From Salinisphaera aquimarina (lineage in GTDB: Bacteria > Pseudomonadota > Gammaproteobacteria > Nevskiales > Salinisphaeraceae), in the NCBI RefSeq assembly GCF_042643355.1, contig NZ_JBHRSS010000006.1:248001-312000 (forward strand): a stretch of DNA of 64,000 bases, written 5' to 3'. Positions 27,336 through 36,932 of this stretch are shown here, in pieces. Position 1 is the first letter of the stretch, and each line of letters opens with the position of its first letter. Under the pieces are notes generated by a model that saw only the letters and a list, made by a program, of their open reading frames with translations, had not been told where the DNA came from and did no database searches. Made by a program: the position numbers and the translations under genes.

Positions 27336-28181
27336 ATGGCGATCGCTTATGTGAACGGCGACTTCCTGCCGCTGGACGAGGCACGCATCTCCGTGCTCGA
27401 CCGGGGTTTTCTGTTTTCGGACAGTGTCTATGAGGTCATACCCGTCTACGCCGGGCACTGCTTTCGGCTGGCCGAACATCTCCAACGCCTGGACGATAGT
27501 CTTGCCGGCCTGCGCATCAGCAATCCGCATGCACTGTCGGCCTGGACCGAACTGGTCGCGGCGCTGATCGACGCCAATGATGGCGGCGACCTGTCCGTTT
27601 ATATACAGGTCACCCGCGGCGCACCGCCGCGACGCGACCATCGCCTGCCCAGCGATGTCGCCCCGACGGTGGTCGCCTTCTGTCAGAGCCGCGGCGAACC
27701 GGATGCCGCCGTGATGCGCGACGGCATCGGCGCGATCACCCACGTCGACACGCGCTGGCATTATTGTTCGATCAAGTCGACATCGCTGCTGGCCAATGTG
27801 ATGGCCGCCGACGCGGCGCGGGCCGAGGGCGCCACCGAAGCCCTGCTGGTCCGCGACGGCGCGGTGCTGGAAGGCACGTCCTCGAACGTGTTCGCGGTGA
27901 TCGACGATCGCCTGATCACCCCGGCGCTGCGCGAGACCATTCTGCCGGGCATCACCCGCGCCGCGGTACTCGAGATCGCTACGCGCGAGGGTATCGGTCA
28001 TCAGGAGATCGATACCCTCACACCGGCCGCGCTGGCCGGCGCCAGCGAGATATGGATCACGTCATCGACACGCGAGGTCTTCGCGGTCACGCGCCTGGAC
28101 GGCAAGCCCGTGGGCGCCGGTCGGCCCGGCCCGCTCTGGACGCGGATGCGCTCCTGCTTGCAAGCTATGGCCCATGAGTGA
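27336..28181 (+). CDS. dat: D-amino acid aminotransferase, fold type IV
   Basis: A 281-residue PLP enzyme of the branched-chain/D-amino-acid aminotransferase family. The PLP lysine is Lys147 in WHYCSIKSTSLLANV. The class IV signature LEGTSSNVFAV and the phosphate-binding LPGITR are present. Arg/His residues in QVTRGAPPRRDH match D-amino-acid transaminases more than IlvE. Location beside dacA and other envelope genes fits a role in D-Ala/D-Glu metabolism, though 4-amino-4-deoxychorismate lyase relatives share the fold. It overlaps ybeD by eight bases. Confidence 0.85.
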   Translation: MAIAYVNGDFLPLDEARISVLDRGFLFSDSVYEVIPVYAGHCFRLAEHLQRLDDSLAGLRISNPHALSAWTELVAALIDANDGGDLSVYIQVTRGAPPRRDHRLPSDVAPTVVAFCQSRGEPDAAVMRDGIGAITHVDTRWHYCSIKSTSLLANVMAADAARAEGATEALLVRDGAVLEGTSSNVFAVIDDRLITPALRETILPGITRAAVLEIATREGIGHQEIDTLTPAALAGASEIWITSSTREVFAVTRLDGKPVGAGRPGPLWTRMRSCLQAMAHE

Positions 28182-28461
28182 ATCCAACGATAATCCGCAA
28201 GAACGCGAAACCCTGCTCGAGTTTCCCTGCAGCTTTCCGATCAAGGCGTTCGGCAAGAAGGACAGCGGCTTCGAGGATCGCGTATACAAGCTGGTCAAGG
28301 CGCATGCCCCCGAGTTGGAACGCGCGGACATGTCCCAGCGCGAGAGCAGCGGCGGCAAATATGTTGCCGTGACCGCGCAGATCATGGCCCAGAGCCAGGC
28401 GCAGCTCGACGCCATCTATACCGATCTGACCGACAGCGGCGCGGTATTGATGTCGCTGTGA
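28174..28461 (+). CDS. ybeD: DUF493 family protein YbeD
   Basis: A 95-residue small cytoplasmic protein of the conserved DUF493 family, usually encoded between dacA and lipB, as here. LLEFPCSFPIKAFGK and the alternating beta-alpha-beta pattern (KYVAVTAQI) suggest an ACT-like fold. Its precise role is unknown. It overlaps the upstream aminotransferase and the downstream lipB, indicating one transcript. Confidence 0.92.
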   Translation: MSESNDNPQERETLLEFPCSFPIKAFGKKDSGFEDRVYKLVKAHAPELERADMSQRESSGGKYVAVTAQIMAQSQAQLDAIYTDLTDSGAVLMSL

Positions 28462-29117
28462 CCCAGCCGGTACTCGCCGTTCGCCGTTTCGGCTGGCAAC
28501 CGCAGCCCTATCGCCCGCTCTGGCAGGCGATGCAGGACTACACCGATCAGCGCACCGCCGACACGCCGGATGCACTGTGGCTGCTCAATCACGAGCCGGT
28601 GTTCACCCAGGGCAAGAACGGACGCGCGGAACATGTCCTCGCACCGGGCGACATCGAGGTCGTTCCCATCGACCGCGGCGGCCAGGTGACCTACCACGGG
28701 CCGGGCCAGATCATGGCCTACGTGATGGTTGATCTCAGACGCCGCGGCATCGGTATCCGCAGCCTGGTGAGCGCGCTCGAGAACGCCATGATCGCGACTC
28801 TGGCCGGCTACCGGATCGACGCGTTCGCCAAGCCCGACGCGCCCGGCGTATATGTCGATGGCGACAAGATCGGCTCGATTGGCCTGCGCGTGCGCAAGGG
28901 GGCGAGCTATCACGGCCTGGCGCTCAACGTGGACATGGACCTGGAGCCCTTTTCGCGTATCGACCCCTGCGGCTACCACGGCCTGAAAATGACGCAGATC
29001 GCCGATCTCGGCGGCCCGCGATCGCTGGATGTCGTGGCCGACGATCTCGCCACGCAACTCGCACGCGAACTCGGTCTGAGACTCCATTGTGACGGTCGCG
29101 ACGCCCTGATCTGTTAG
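28458..29117 (+). CDS. lipB: Octanoyl-ACP:protein octanoyltransferase
   Basis: A 219-residue cytoplasmic enzyme moving octanoate from acyl carrier protein to lipoyl domains. The catalytic pair is Lys137 (VDGDKIGSIGLRV) and Cys171 (DPCGYHGLKMTQ). The substrate loop RGGQVTYHGPGQ is typical. The start is GTG at 28458, overlapping the ybeD stop. lipA is not the next gene; the mla operon follows instead. Confidence 0.96.
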   Translation: MTQPVLAVRRFGWQPQPYRPLWQAMQDYTDQRTADTPDALWLLNHEPVFTQGKNGRAEHVLAPGDIEVVPIDRGGQVTYHGPGQIMAYVMVDLRRRGIGIRSLVSALENAMIATLAGYRIDAFAKPDAPGVYVDGDKIGSIGLRVRKGASYHGLALNVDMDLEPFSRIDPCGYHGLKMTQIADLGGPRSLDVVADDLATQLARELGLRLHCDGRDALIC

Positions 29118-29148
29118 TCTTGCGCGCAAGTTGAATGGCACACAATCA

Positions 29149-29994
29149 ATGAATCCAGACGACAGCTACGCCGACGAGCAGCCCACGCCCGCCACCAATC
29201 TGGTGGAAGTCCGCGATGTGCATTTCTCGCTGGGCAATCGCGTGATCTACAAGGCCGTGGACCTCGACATCGCGCGCGGTCGCATCACCGCGATCATGGG
29301 CCCGAGCGGCACCGGCAAGACCACGTTGCTGCGTCTGATCAGCGGCCAGTGGCGGCCGACTGCCGGCACCGTTCACTTCGATGGCCGGCATGTCGCCAAG
29401 CTATCGCAGGGCGATCTGTTCGAACAACGCAAGCGCATGGGCATGCTGTTCCAGTCCGGGGCCCTGCTCACCGATCTGTCGGTGTTCGACAACGTCGCTT
29501 TCCCCCTGCGCGAGCACACCCGGCTGCCGGAACGCCTGATTCGCGACATCGTGCTCATGAAGCTGGAAGCCGTGGGTCTGCGCGGCGCCCGCGCGCTCTA
29601 TCCGGCCCAGCTGTCGGGTGGCATGGCCCGGCGCGTGGCACTGGCGCGTGCGATCGCACTGGATCCGGAAATGATCATGTACGACGAGCCCTTCGCCGGA
29701 CAGGACCCGATTTCCATGGGCGTGCTGCTGCGCCTGATCCGTCGGCTCAACGACGTGCTCGGCCTGACCGCGATCGTGGTCTCCCACGATGTTAAGGAAA
29801 CACTCGGTATTGCCGATTACGTGTACGTGATATCCGACGGCGAGGTCATCGACCACGGAACCCCGCAGCAGATTCGTGACTCCAAGTCCAAGTGGGTACA
29901 GCAGTTCATCCATGCCGAAGCCGATGGCCCGGTACCGTTTCATTACAGTGGCCAGCCGTACGCAGAAGATCTGCTCCACGAAGGACGCCAATGA
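29149..29994 (+). CDS. mlaF: Phospholipid transport ABC ATPase MlaF
   Basis: A 281-residue ATPase of the Mla system that moves phospholipids between the membranes and maintains outer-membrane lipid asymmetry. Walker A is GPSGTGKTT (51-59), the signature LSGGMARRVA, Walker B MIMYDEPFAGQDP, switch histidine VVSHD. ATG 29149 was chosen over an in-frame TTG at 29131; neither has a strong ribosome site. It overlaps mlaE by ATGA. Confidence 0.95.
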   Translation: MNPDDSYADEQPTPATNLVEVRDVHFSLGNRVIYKAVDLDIARGRITAIMGPSGTGKTTLLRLISGQWRPTAGTVHFDGRHVAKLSQGDLFEQRKRMGMLFQSGALLTDLSVFDNVAFPLREHTRLPERLIRDIVLMKLEAVGLRGARALYPAQLSGGMARRVALARAIALDPEMIMYDEPFAGQDPISMGVLLRLIRRLNDVLGLTAIVVSHDVKETLGIADYVYVISDGEVIDHGTPQQIRDSKSKWVQQFIHAEADGPVPFHYSGQPYAEDLLHEGRQ

Positions 29995-30776
29995 ACGCAG
30001 TACAACGCACGTTCGTCACGTCGACCAACTGGATCGCAGAACTCGGCCGCAGCTTCCTCTTTCTTCTACGCATTTTGCGCAGCTTGCCGGGCCTGGTGCT
30101 GAAGCCGCGCCTGCTGGTGGAACAGATCTACTCGGTCGGCGTGCTGTCGCTGGTCATCGTGGTAGTCGCCGGGCTGTTCGTCGGCATGGTGCTCGCGTTA
30201 TCGGGCTATCGCCTGCTGGTGGGCTTTGGCGCCGAAGAGGCGCTGGGCACGTCGGTCGCACTCGTGGTGGTGCGCGAACTCGGGCCGGTGGTCACCGGGC
30301 TGCTGTTCGCCGGCCGTGCCGGCAGCGCGCTGGCGGCCGAAATCGGCCTGATGAAAGCCACCGACCAGCTCTCCGGCATGGAAATGATGGCAGTGGACCC
30401 GGTCAAGCGCATCGTCGCACCGCGTTTTCTTGCCGGCGTGATCGCCCTGCCGCTGCTGACCTCTATCTTCTGCGTCATGGCGATCGGCGCCGGCGGCGGC
30501 TACTTCATCGGCGTCGATCTGCTCGGCGTGGATGCCGGCTCCTACTGGTCGGGCATTCAGGCCAACGTCGATTTCAGCCACGACATCATCAACATCTTTC
30601 TGAAAAGCGGCGTATTCGGGGCGATCATCACCTGGGTCGCTGTTTATCAGGGCTATCATGCGCCACCGACGTCGGAAGGCGTGTCGCGGGCGACCACCAA
30701 CACCGTCGTGATCGCCTCGCTCGCTATCCTCGGCGCCAACCTCATGCTGACCGCCGTGCTGTTCGGCGGCAACTAG
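29991..30776 (+). CDS. mlaE: Phospholipid transport permease MlaE
   Basis: A 261-residue MlaE/YrbE-family permease with five to six membrane helices. The conserved ELGPVVTGLLFAGRAGSALA and AEIGLMKATDQLSGMEMM motifs couple it to the ATPase. The start lies on the ATGA overlap with mlaF, preceded by GAAGGA. MlaD follows after ten bases. Confidence 0.96.
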   Translation: MNAVQRTFVTSTNWIAELGRSFLFLLRILRSLPGLVLKPRLLVEQIYSVGVLSLVIVVVAGLFVGMVLALSGYRLLVGFGAEEALGTSVALVVVRELGPVVTGLLFAGRAGSALAAEIGLMKATDQLSGMEMMAVDPVKRIVAPRFLAGVIALPLLTSIFCVMAIGAGGGYFIGVDLLGVDAGSYWSGIQANVDFSHDIINIFLKSGVFGAIITWVAVYQGYHAPPTSEGVSRATTNTVVIASLAILGANLMLTAVLFGGN

Positions 30777-30786
30777 GTAACTGTCT

Positions 30787-31287
30787 ATGCAATCAAGAGC
30801 GATCGAACTGCTGGTCGGATTATTCGTCTGCCTGGGCATCGCGGCCATATTCATTCTGACCATGCGGGTGAGCAATCTGGCCGATACCAGCGGTATCCAG
30901 GGTTATACGGTGACCGCGGCGTTCAACGATATCGGCGGCCTGAAAGTGGGCTCGCCCGTGAACATGGCCGGGGTACGCATCGGCCGTGTCACCGACATCA
31001 AGCTGGACCAGCAGACCTATCAGGCCGACGCCACGCTGAGCATCAGCAATACCTACAAGATCCCCAAGGATTCCGACGCCTCGATCCTGACCTCCGGCCT
31101 GCTCGGCGAGCAGTATGTGGGCATCGGTCCGGGCGGCTCACTCAAGAATATGAGTCAGGGCGACTCGTTCATCATTACCCAGAGCGCGGTGGTGCTGGAG
31201 AATCTCATCGGCCAGTTCATGACCACCATGGGCAGCGGCGACAGCTCCGGCAATGCCCCGCCACCGCCCGCCTCCGGCAACCCCTAG
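30787..31287 (+). CDS. mlaD: Mce-domain lipid-binding protein MlaD
   Basis: A 166-residue inner-membrane protein with one N-terminal helix (5-27) and a periplasmic MCE domain (about 38-120: FNDIGGLKVGSPVNMAGVRI, SGLLGEQYVGIGPGG). The family forms hexameric rings through which lipid passes. The tail is Pro/Gly/Ser-rich. A 104-base gap separates it from mlaC. Confidence 0.95.
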   Translation: MQSRAIELLVGLFVCLGIAAIFILTMRVSNLADTSGIQGYTVTAAFNDIGGLKVGSPVNMAGVRIGRVTDIKLDQQTYQADATLSISNTYKIPKDSDASILTSGLLGEQYVGIGPGGSLKNMSQGDSFIITQSAVVLENLIGQFMTTMGSGDSSGNAPPPPASGNP

Positions 31288-31391
31288 GTCCGGTAACGCA
31301 AAACGCCGAACCGGCGGATAGTTAAGGCCGGATTCATCGGAACGTGCCGATACTTGCCGGCGTCGCATCTATTCCATAAACGAGGACTCCC

Positions 31392-32009
31392 ATGTCGCGT
31401 TGGACTACTACACTCACCCGCCTTCTTGCCGTGGCCCTGCTGATTCCGGGCCTGGCACTGGCGGCGCCGACCCCGCCCGACCAGTTGGCCCGGGAAACCG
31501 TTCAGACCGTGCTCGGCCGCATGGACGGCCATCGCGAGGAACTGCGTAAGGACCCGAACCAGCTCTACAAGCTCATCGACGACGAACTGATCCCGCTGGT
31601 CGATCTGCCGTATATGTCGCAGCTGGTGCTCGGCCGCGCCTGGCGTACCGCCACGCCGGATCAGCGCAAGCGCTTTCAGGTCGCGTTCAAGAACATGCTC
31701 ATCCGGACCTACGGCAACGGCCTGCTCGCCTTCGACGACAATACCGATATCGAATACCAGCCGGTACGCGCGGCCGAAGGCGCCGACGACGTGACCTTCC
31801 GCGCCATCGTGACACCCGACAGCGGCCAGAAAACGCCGGTGACGTTCCAGATGCATATCGTCGACGGCGACTGGAAGATCTACGACGGCAGCGTCGGCAA
31901 TCTGTCCTTCGTGACCAACTACCGCGGCCAGTTCAATTCCCAGATTCGCAACGGTGGCCTCGAGAAGCTGATCGAGCGCATGGAGTCGCGCTACAACGGC
32001 GGCAGCTGA
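31392..32009 (+). CDS. mlaC: Periplasmic phospholipid-binding protein MlaC
   Basis: A 205-residue soluble periplasmic carrier shuttling phospholipid between the outer-membrane MlaA complex and MlaFEDB. The signal peptide (1-24) ends at ALAAPT. The family core (VDLPYMSQLVLGRAWRTATP, VTFQMHIVDGDWKIYDGSV) is clear. MlaA is not encoded nearby. Confidence 0.95.
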   Translation: MSRWTTTLTRLLAVALLIPGLALAAPTPPDQLARETVQTVLGRMDGHREELRKDPNQLYKLIDDELIPLVDLPYMSQLVLGRAWRTATPDQRKRFQVAFKNMLIRTYGNGLLAFDDNTDIEYQPVRAAEGADDVTFRAIVTPDSGQKTPVTFQMHIVDGDWKIYDGSVGNLSFVTNYRGQFNSQIRNGGLEKLIERMESRYNGGS

Positions 32010-32011
32010 TC

Positions 32012-32314
32012 GTGACCGAAATCGATGACAACCGCGAACTCGTCCACCTCTCGGGCGAGCTGGATGCGGAAACCGTGCCGCGGCGACTGCGGGAATCCGA
32101 AAACTGGTTCGAGCGCGGCGAAGAGACCGTGATCGACCTGTCGGGCGTGACCCGCGCGGACAGTGCGGGCGTTGCCCTGCTGCTCGAGTGGGTACGCGAC
32201 GCACAGACCAACCAGGCCTCGCTGAGTTTCGTCAATGCGCCCGCCCAGATGCGCGCCATCATCGATTTCTGTGCCCTGAACGACGTCATCCGGCTTCGCG
32301 AGCGTGCGGCCTAA
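32012..32314 (+). CDS. mlaB: STAS-domain protein MlaB
   Basis: A 100-residue cytoplasmic STAS-domain subunit that binds and activates MlaF. The characteristic TVIDLSGVTRADSAGVALL segment, with the conserved Ser in ADSAG, is present. The start is GTG, two bases after the mlaC stop. It is the last gene of the operon; a bidirectional terminator follows. The ibaG and murA genes found next to it in enteric bacteria are absent. Confidence 0.92.
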   Translation: MTEIDDNRELVHLSGELDAETVPRRLRESENWFERGEETVIDLSGVTRADSAGVALLLEWVRDAQTNQASLSFVNAPAQMRAIIDFCALNDVIRLRERAA

Positions 32315-32343
32315 CGCAGCAGAGCAGACTGAGAAGCAGGAAC

Positions 32344-32376
32344 AAAAAGGGCGATCCGATCGGATCGCCCTTTTTT
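32344..32376. terminator. Bidirectional terminator, mlaB / aacS
   Basis: Perfect 22-base palindrome (32349-32370, half-site GGGCGATCCGA) flanked by AAAAA on the left and TTTTTT on the right. It serves both convergent transcription units. Confidence 0.92.
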
Positions 32377-32411
32377 ATAGCCGCTCGGCTCGTCGGCCGG
32401 CTGTCAGCAAA

Positions 32412-34394
32412 TCAGTTCGACGCAGGGATCTCGAGCGCATCGATCTGTGCGATCGCCTCCAGTGATTCCGGATTGGCGATCGCCTGCGTGTTGTTCACGC
32501 TCATCCCGCGCAGCAGACGGGCCACGGCCACCTCGACCTTCTTGCCGCTGCGGGTATACGGCAATGCGGATACCGGCACGATCAGCCCCGGCACATGGCG
32601 GGGACTGGCGTGCTCGCGCAGACGCTTGCGGATGCGGTCCACAAGCCCATCGTCGAACGTATGGCCCTCGTTCATGACCACCAGCATCACGATTCGGCTG
32701 TCGTCGCCGTAGGGCTGAGCCACCACCAAGGTATCGGCCACCGCGTCCAGCGGCTCGACCTGACGATAGATTTCGGCGGTGCCGATACGAATACCGCCGA
32801 CGTTGAGCGTGGCGTCGCTGCGCCCGTAGATGATCGCCCCGCCCTCGGGCGTGAACAACACATAGTCGCCGTGCGACCAGATGCCGTCGAAGGTGTCGAA
32901 ATAGGCTTCACGGTAGCGTGTGCCGTCGGGGTCGTTCCAGAACATCACCGGCATCGACGGTAGCGGCTGGGTGCAGACGAGTTCACCGCATTCATCGATC
33001 ACGACGTCGCCCTGGTCGTTGAACGCCTCCGCCGCCACGCCGAGCAGACGGCACTGGATCTCGCCCCGGCGCACCGGCAACAACGGACAGCCGCCGACGA
33101 ACGACGACACGATATCGGTGCCGCCGGAGATCGAGCTGAGCAGCACGTCAGCCTTGACCTGCTCATAAACCCAGTCGAAATCCGCGGGCAGCAGCGGCGA
33201 ACCGGTAGAGAATACGGTCTTGAGCGCGGACAGATCGTAAGCCGCGTCCGGCGCGATGCCGGCGTTGCGGCAACCCGCGATCCACTTGGCGCTGGTGCCG
33301 AAATGGGTGATGCGCTCACGCTCGGCGATGTCCCAGAGCACGTTCATATCCGGGAAACCCGGATTGCCGTCGTAGAGCACCAGCGTCGCACCGGTGAGCA
33401 GACCCGAGGCCAGCCAGTTCCACATCATCCACCCGCAGGTGGTGAAATAGAAGAACACGTCGTCGCGACGAATATCACCGTGCAGCATCAGCTCCTTGCT
33501 GTGCTGCAACAGCGCCCCGCCCGCGCCGTGGACGATGCATTTGGGCACGCCCGTGGTGCCCGACGAGAACAGGATATAGACCGGCTGGGCGAATGCCATC
33601 TGGGCGAACGACGGTGTCGCCCCGGCGTGCGCGGCCAGCGCGTCTTCCCAGCCAATCGAGCCGTCATCGTCGGCGGGCGTGCTGCCCTGCCCGAGATTCG
33701 CCGTGACGATGACCTGCTCGATAGAGGGAATACGCTCGCGCAGTTCCGCGATCTGTTGGATTCGGTCGAAGTCCTTGCCGCCGTAGCGGTAGCCATCGAC
33801 GGTCACCAGAACCCGAGGCTTGATCTGGGCGAAGCGATCCACCAGCCCGGCCACGCCGAAGTCCGGCGATGCCGACGACCAGATCGCGCCCAGGCTCGCG
33901 CAGGCCAGCATCGCCACAATCGGTTCATGGGTATTGGCGACGATGCCCGCGACCCGATCCCCGGCCTGCACCCCCACCGATACCAGATACGCCTCTAATG
34001 CCCCGACCTGGGCCAGCAGATCGGCATAGCTCAGCCGGATCTCGTCGCGCGATTCCGACAGCCCCACGATCGCCGACTTGTGCGCGTCGCCGTGCAGCGC
34101 TTCGCGCAGCAGGTTTTCGGCAAAATTCAGCCGCGCATCGGCAAACCAGCGCGCGCCGGGCATGGCGCGCGTGTCGAGCACTTGGTCGCCGCGCGCCGAC
34201 GCGATGACGCCGGTGTAGTCCCAGATGCTGGTCCAGAAAGGCTCCAGGGCGTCCACCGACCACCGATACAGCGCGTCGTAGTCGGTAAATCGCGGATAAC
34301 CGTTGGTCGCGAGCCAGTCCATATAGTCGCGCATCCGGGTGCGCGCCATCGCCGCTTCATCCGGCTGATAGAGAATCGCGTTGCTCTCGCTCAT
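32412..34394 (-). CDS. Acetoacetyl-CoA synthetase
   Basis: A 660-residue adenylate-forming ligase expected to convert acetoacetate, ATP and CoA to acetoacetyl-CoA in the cytosol. The AMP-binding motif YILFSSGTTGVPKCIVHGAG and the downstream LNVGGIRIGTAEIYR and TRSGKKVEVAVARLL (acyl-adenylation lysine) are present. N-terminal residues (TRMRDYMDWLATNG) and length fit acetoacetyl-CoA rather than acetyl-CoA synthetase. It is the last gene of the minus-strand half of the IclR-controlled divergon, 35 bases after the acyl-CoA dehydrogenase gene. It probably salvages a beta-keto acid released by the pathway. Confidence 0.88.
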   Translation of the reverse strand: MSESNAILYQPDEAAMARTRMRDYMDWLATNGYPRFTDYDALYRWSVDALEPFWTSIWDYTGVIASARGDQVLDTRAMPGARWFADARLNFAENLLREALHGDAHKSAIVGLSESRDEIRLSYADLLAQVGALEAYLVSVGVQAGDRVAGIVANTHEPIVAMLACASLGAIWSSASPDFGVAGLVDRFAQIKPRVLVTVDGYRYGGKDFDRIQQIAELRERIPSIEQVIVTANLGQGSTPADDDGSIGWEDALAAHAGATPSFAQMAFAQPVYILFSSGTTGVPKCIVHGAGGALLQHSKELMLHGDIRRDDVFFYFTTCGWMMWNWLASGLLTGATLVLYDGNPGFPDMNVLWDIAERERITHFGTSAKWIAGCRNAGIAPDAAYDLSALKTVFSTGSPLLPADFDWVYEQVKADVLLSSISGGTDIVSSFVGGCPLLPVRRGEIQCRLLGVAAEAFNDQGDVVIDECGELVCTQPLPSMPVMFWNDPDGTRYREAYFDTFDGIWSHGDYVLFTPEGGAIIYGRSDATLNVGGIRIGTAEIYRQVEPLDAVADTLVVAQPYGDDSRIVMLVVMNEGHTFDDGLVDRIRKRLREHASPRHVPGLIVPVSALPYTRSGKKVEVAVARLLRGMSVNNTQAIANPESLEAIAQIDALEIPASN

Positions 34395-34429
34395 CGCGGG
34401 CGTTCCTGTTGTCGTGTGGGCAAAGGCTG

Positions 34430-35632
34430 TCAGGTTACACCGACAAAGCGATTGCGCATCGTATGCCGGGTCGCGTCCTTGATTCCGAGCGCGTCCTCGC
34501 CGATCAGCACGCGCTGCACGTTCTCGGAGCCTTCGCCCACCGTGAGCATGTCGACATAGGCGCTCAGACGCTGCACCGGATATTCCGCAGTCAAGGCATT
34601 GCCGCCGAACACTTCGCGGGCCACGTCCACTGCCAGGCGCGCCGCCTGGGTGGCGAAGTACTTGCCGCGCGACGCGATTCGCGTGGATGTGCGGCCCTGA
34701 TCCATGGTCCAGCCGATACGACGCGCCATCAAACGGGCCGCCTCGACCGCGACGGTGGCATCGGCGATACGTTGCTGGACCAGCTGGTGGCGCGCGATCG
34801 GCCCACCGCCGACCACCCGTTCATTGGCATAGGCGATGCTGGCATCCAGCGCGGCCTGCGCGAGACCGGTCAGGCGTGCGGACACGGTCAGGCGGCCGAA
34901 CTCGAGCGCGTTCATCGCAATACCGAATCCCTTGCCCTCTTCGCCGAGCCGATTCTTGACCGGCACCTTGAAGTCATCCAGAAAAACAGCACAGGAGCGC
35001 AGGCTCTTGGACAGTCCCGGCAGATCGATCGGCTGCGCGCTGTAACCCTCGAACTGCTTGGGCTCGACGATGAACGCGGTCACGCCCCGATGCGCCGGCT
35101 CGGCTTTCGGATCGGTCTTGGCGAACAGCACGCCGACATCCGCCACGTTCGAGAACGTGATCCACATCTTGGAGCCGTTGAGTACGTAGTAGTCGCCCTC
35201 GCGGCGCGCGGTGGTACGCATCGCACCGGCGGGGTCGGAGCCGCCGCCGGCTTCCGAGAGCGCGAACATGCCGATCTTTTCGCCCGCGATCAGCCCCGGC
35301 ACGAAGCGTTCGATCTGCTCGGGCGTGCCCCAGTTGTAGATCGTGTAGGGACAGGTCGCGCATTGCATGTTCATCGCATAGCCATAGGCCGGCGCGATCC
35401 GGGAAATTTCCTCGGCGATGATCGAGACCGCCATGAAGCCGGCCTCGCTGCCCCCCAGTTCCGCCGGGAACGGCGCGCCAAAGAAGCCGGCCTCGCCCAT
35501 GTCGCGGATCAGGTCGAAGCCGAATTCACCGCTTTTCTCGTAGGCCTCGGCGTCGTCGGTCAGCCGTCGCGTGGCGAAATCGGCGACCGCATCCTGCAGC
35601 GCGACCATTTCCTCCGGTAGATCGAAATTCAT
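34430..35632 (-). CDS. Acyl-CoA dehydrogenase
   Basis: A 400-residue FAD enzyme introducing an alpha-beta double bond into an acyl-CoA. The FAD/substrate signature FALSEAGGGSDPAGAMRTTA, the motif LNGSKMWITFSNVADV and a likely catalytic glutamate (E367 in TVGEGSENVQ) are visible. It resembles isovaleryl/branched-chain and methylsuccinyl-type dehydrogenases broadly; the exact substrate cannot be read from sequence. Its neighbours (TRAP importer upstream, acetoacetyl-CoA synthetase downstream) suggest a branched dicarboxylyl-CoA. Confidence 0.88.
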   Translation of the reverse strand: MNFDLPEEMVALQDAVADFATRRLTDDAEAYEKSGEFGFDLIRDMGEAGFFGAPFPAELGGSEAGFMAVSIIAEEISRIAPAYGYAMNMQCATCPYTIYNWGTPEQIERFVPGLIAGEKIGMFALSEAGGGSDPAGAMRTTARREGDYYVLNGSKMWITFSNVADVGVLFAKTDPKAEPAHRGVTAFIVEPKQFEGYSAQPIDLPGLSKSLRSCAVFLDDFKVPVKNRLGEEGKGFGIAMNALEFGRLTVSARLTGLAQAALDASIAYANERVVGGGPIARHQLVQQRIADATVAVEAARLMARRIGWTMDQGRTSTRIASRGKYFATQAARLAVDVAREVFGGNALTAEYPVQRLSAYVDMLTVGEGSENVQRVLIGEDALGIKDATRHTMRNRFVGVT

Positions 35633-35642
35633 GAATTCTTCC

Positions 35643-36932
35643 TTAGTGCGTCATGAGATTGGGCAGAAAAAGCGAGATCTGCGGGAACGCCAGCAACAGC
35701 CCGAGGACCACCGCCTCGACCATCAGAAACGGCGCGACCCCGCGGAAACAGGTCGCCAGCGGTACCCTGGTGATACCGGAGGTGACGAACACGTTGAGCC
35801 CCAGCGGCGGCGTGACCAGGCCGATCTCGACTGTCTTGGTGATGACGATCCCGTACCAGATGCCGTCATAGCCCAGCCCTGTCACTAGCGCATGGGTGAC
35901 CGGCACGGTCAGCACCAGAATCGCGATCTGGTCCATGAACATGCCCAGCACCAGATAGATCAGCACGAGCAGGCCCATCACCATCCACGGCGACATGCCG
36001 GAGCCCTGGATCGCGGCAAATAGCGACTGGGTCGCCTGGGTCAGGGTCAGGAAATAACCGAACATCATGGCGCCGATGATGATGGTCACGATCATCACCG
36101 TGGTGCCGAGCGTGTCCTGGATGGCAGTCAGAAAACGGGCACGGTCCATACGGCGCATGAGCAGCGTGATCACCAGCGCCGCGGCCGCGCCCACCGCGCC
36201 GATCTCGGTCGGCGTGGCAGCACCACCGTAGAGGCCGCCGACGATCAGCAGCATGAGCAGCAATACCGGCCACACCGTGCCCAGAGAGGCCACCGCCGCC
36301 TTCATGTCGAAACTCGGCTGGGCCGGCATCTTCTCCGGCGTACGCCAGCCGATGAACATGATCGTGACGATATAGCCGAGCGCGGTGAGCACACCCGGCA
36401 GCAGCCCCGCGATCAGCAGCTTGCCGACCGACAGTTCGGTGAGAATACCGTAGATGATGAGCACGATGCTCGGCGGAATCATGATCGCGAGCGTGCCCGA
36501 GATCGCGATGATGCCCACCGACACCTGCTTGTCGTAGCCGACCTCGCGCATGGTCGGAAAAGCTGCCGCCGACATGGTCGCGGAGCTGGCCGTGCTGGAG
36601 CCGATGATCGCCGCCATGAACGCGCTCGCCATCACGCAGGCCACGCCCAGACCGCCGCGCAGACGCCCCAGCCACAGATCGCTGGCGCGGATGATGTCGC
36701 GCGCCATGCCCGACTGCGCCATGTACTGGGCCAGCAGCACGTACATGGGAATGGTCAGGAACACATAGGAGGCTGACACGCTGTGATAGACATCACTCAG
36801 ATAGCTGGCCACGAACGACTCGCCGCCGACCATATAGAGCCCGACCGTCGCCGCGATCATCATCGCAAAGGCGATCGGCATCTCCAGGATCAGCAACAGC
36901 GCCAGCACGCCGATGCCCGTGGCGACAATCAT
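35643..36932 (-). CDS. dctM: TRAP transporter large permease (DctM)
   Basis: A 429-residue membrane protein with about twelve helices, the sodium-driven transport subunit of a tripartite ATP-independent periplasmic importer. Family motifs: MASAFMAAIIGSSTASSATM, IPPSIVLIIYG, VTPPLGLNVFVTSGI. Its ATG overlaps the small permease stop. The substrate is expected to be a carboxylate. Confidence 0.94.
   Translation of the reverse strand: MIVATGIGVLALLLILEMPIAFAMMIAATVGLYMVGGESFVASYLSDVYHSVSASYVFLTIPMYVLLAQYMAQSGMARDIIRASDLWLGRLRGGLGVACVMASAFMAAIIGSSTASSATMSAAAFPTMREVGYDKQVSVGIIAISGTLAIMIPPSIVLIIYGILTELSVGKLLIAGLLPGVLTALGYIVTIMFIGWRTPEKMPAQPSFDMKAAVASLGTVWPVLLLMLLIVGGLYGGAATPTEIGAVGAAAALVITLLMRRMDRARFLTAIQDTLGTTVMIVTIIIGAMMFGYFLTLTQATQSLFAAIQGSGMSPWMVMGLLVLIYLVLGMFMDQIAILVLTVPVTHALVTGLGYDGIWYGIVITKTVEIGLVTPPLGLNVFVTSGITRVPLATCFRGVAPFLMVEAVVLGLLLAFPQISLFLPNLMTH

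Noticed and set aside
34409..35620. 403-codon plus-strand open frame
   Set aside because: Antisense of the acyl-CoA dehydrogenase gene.
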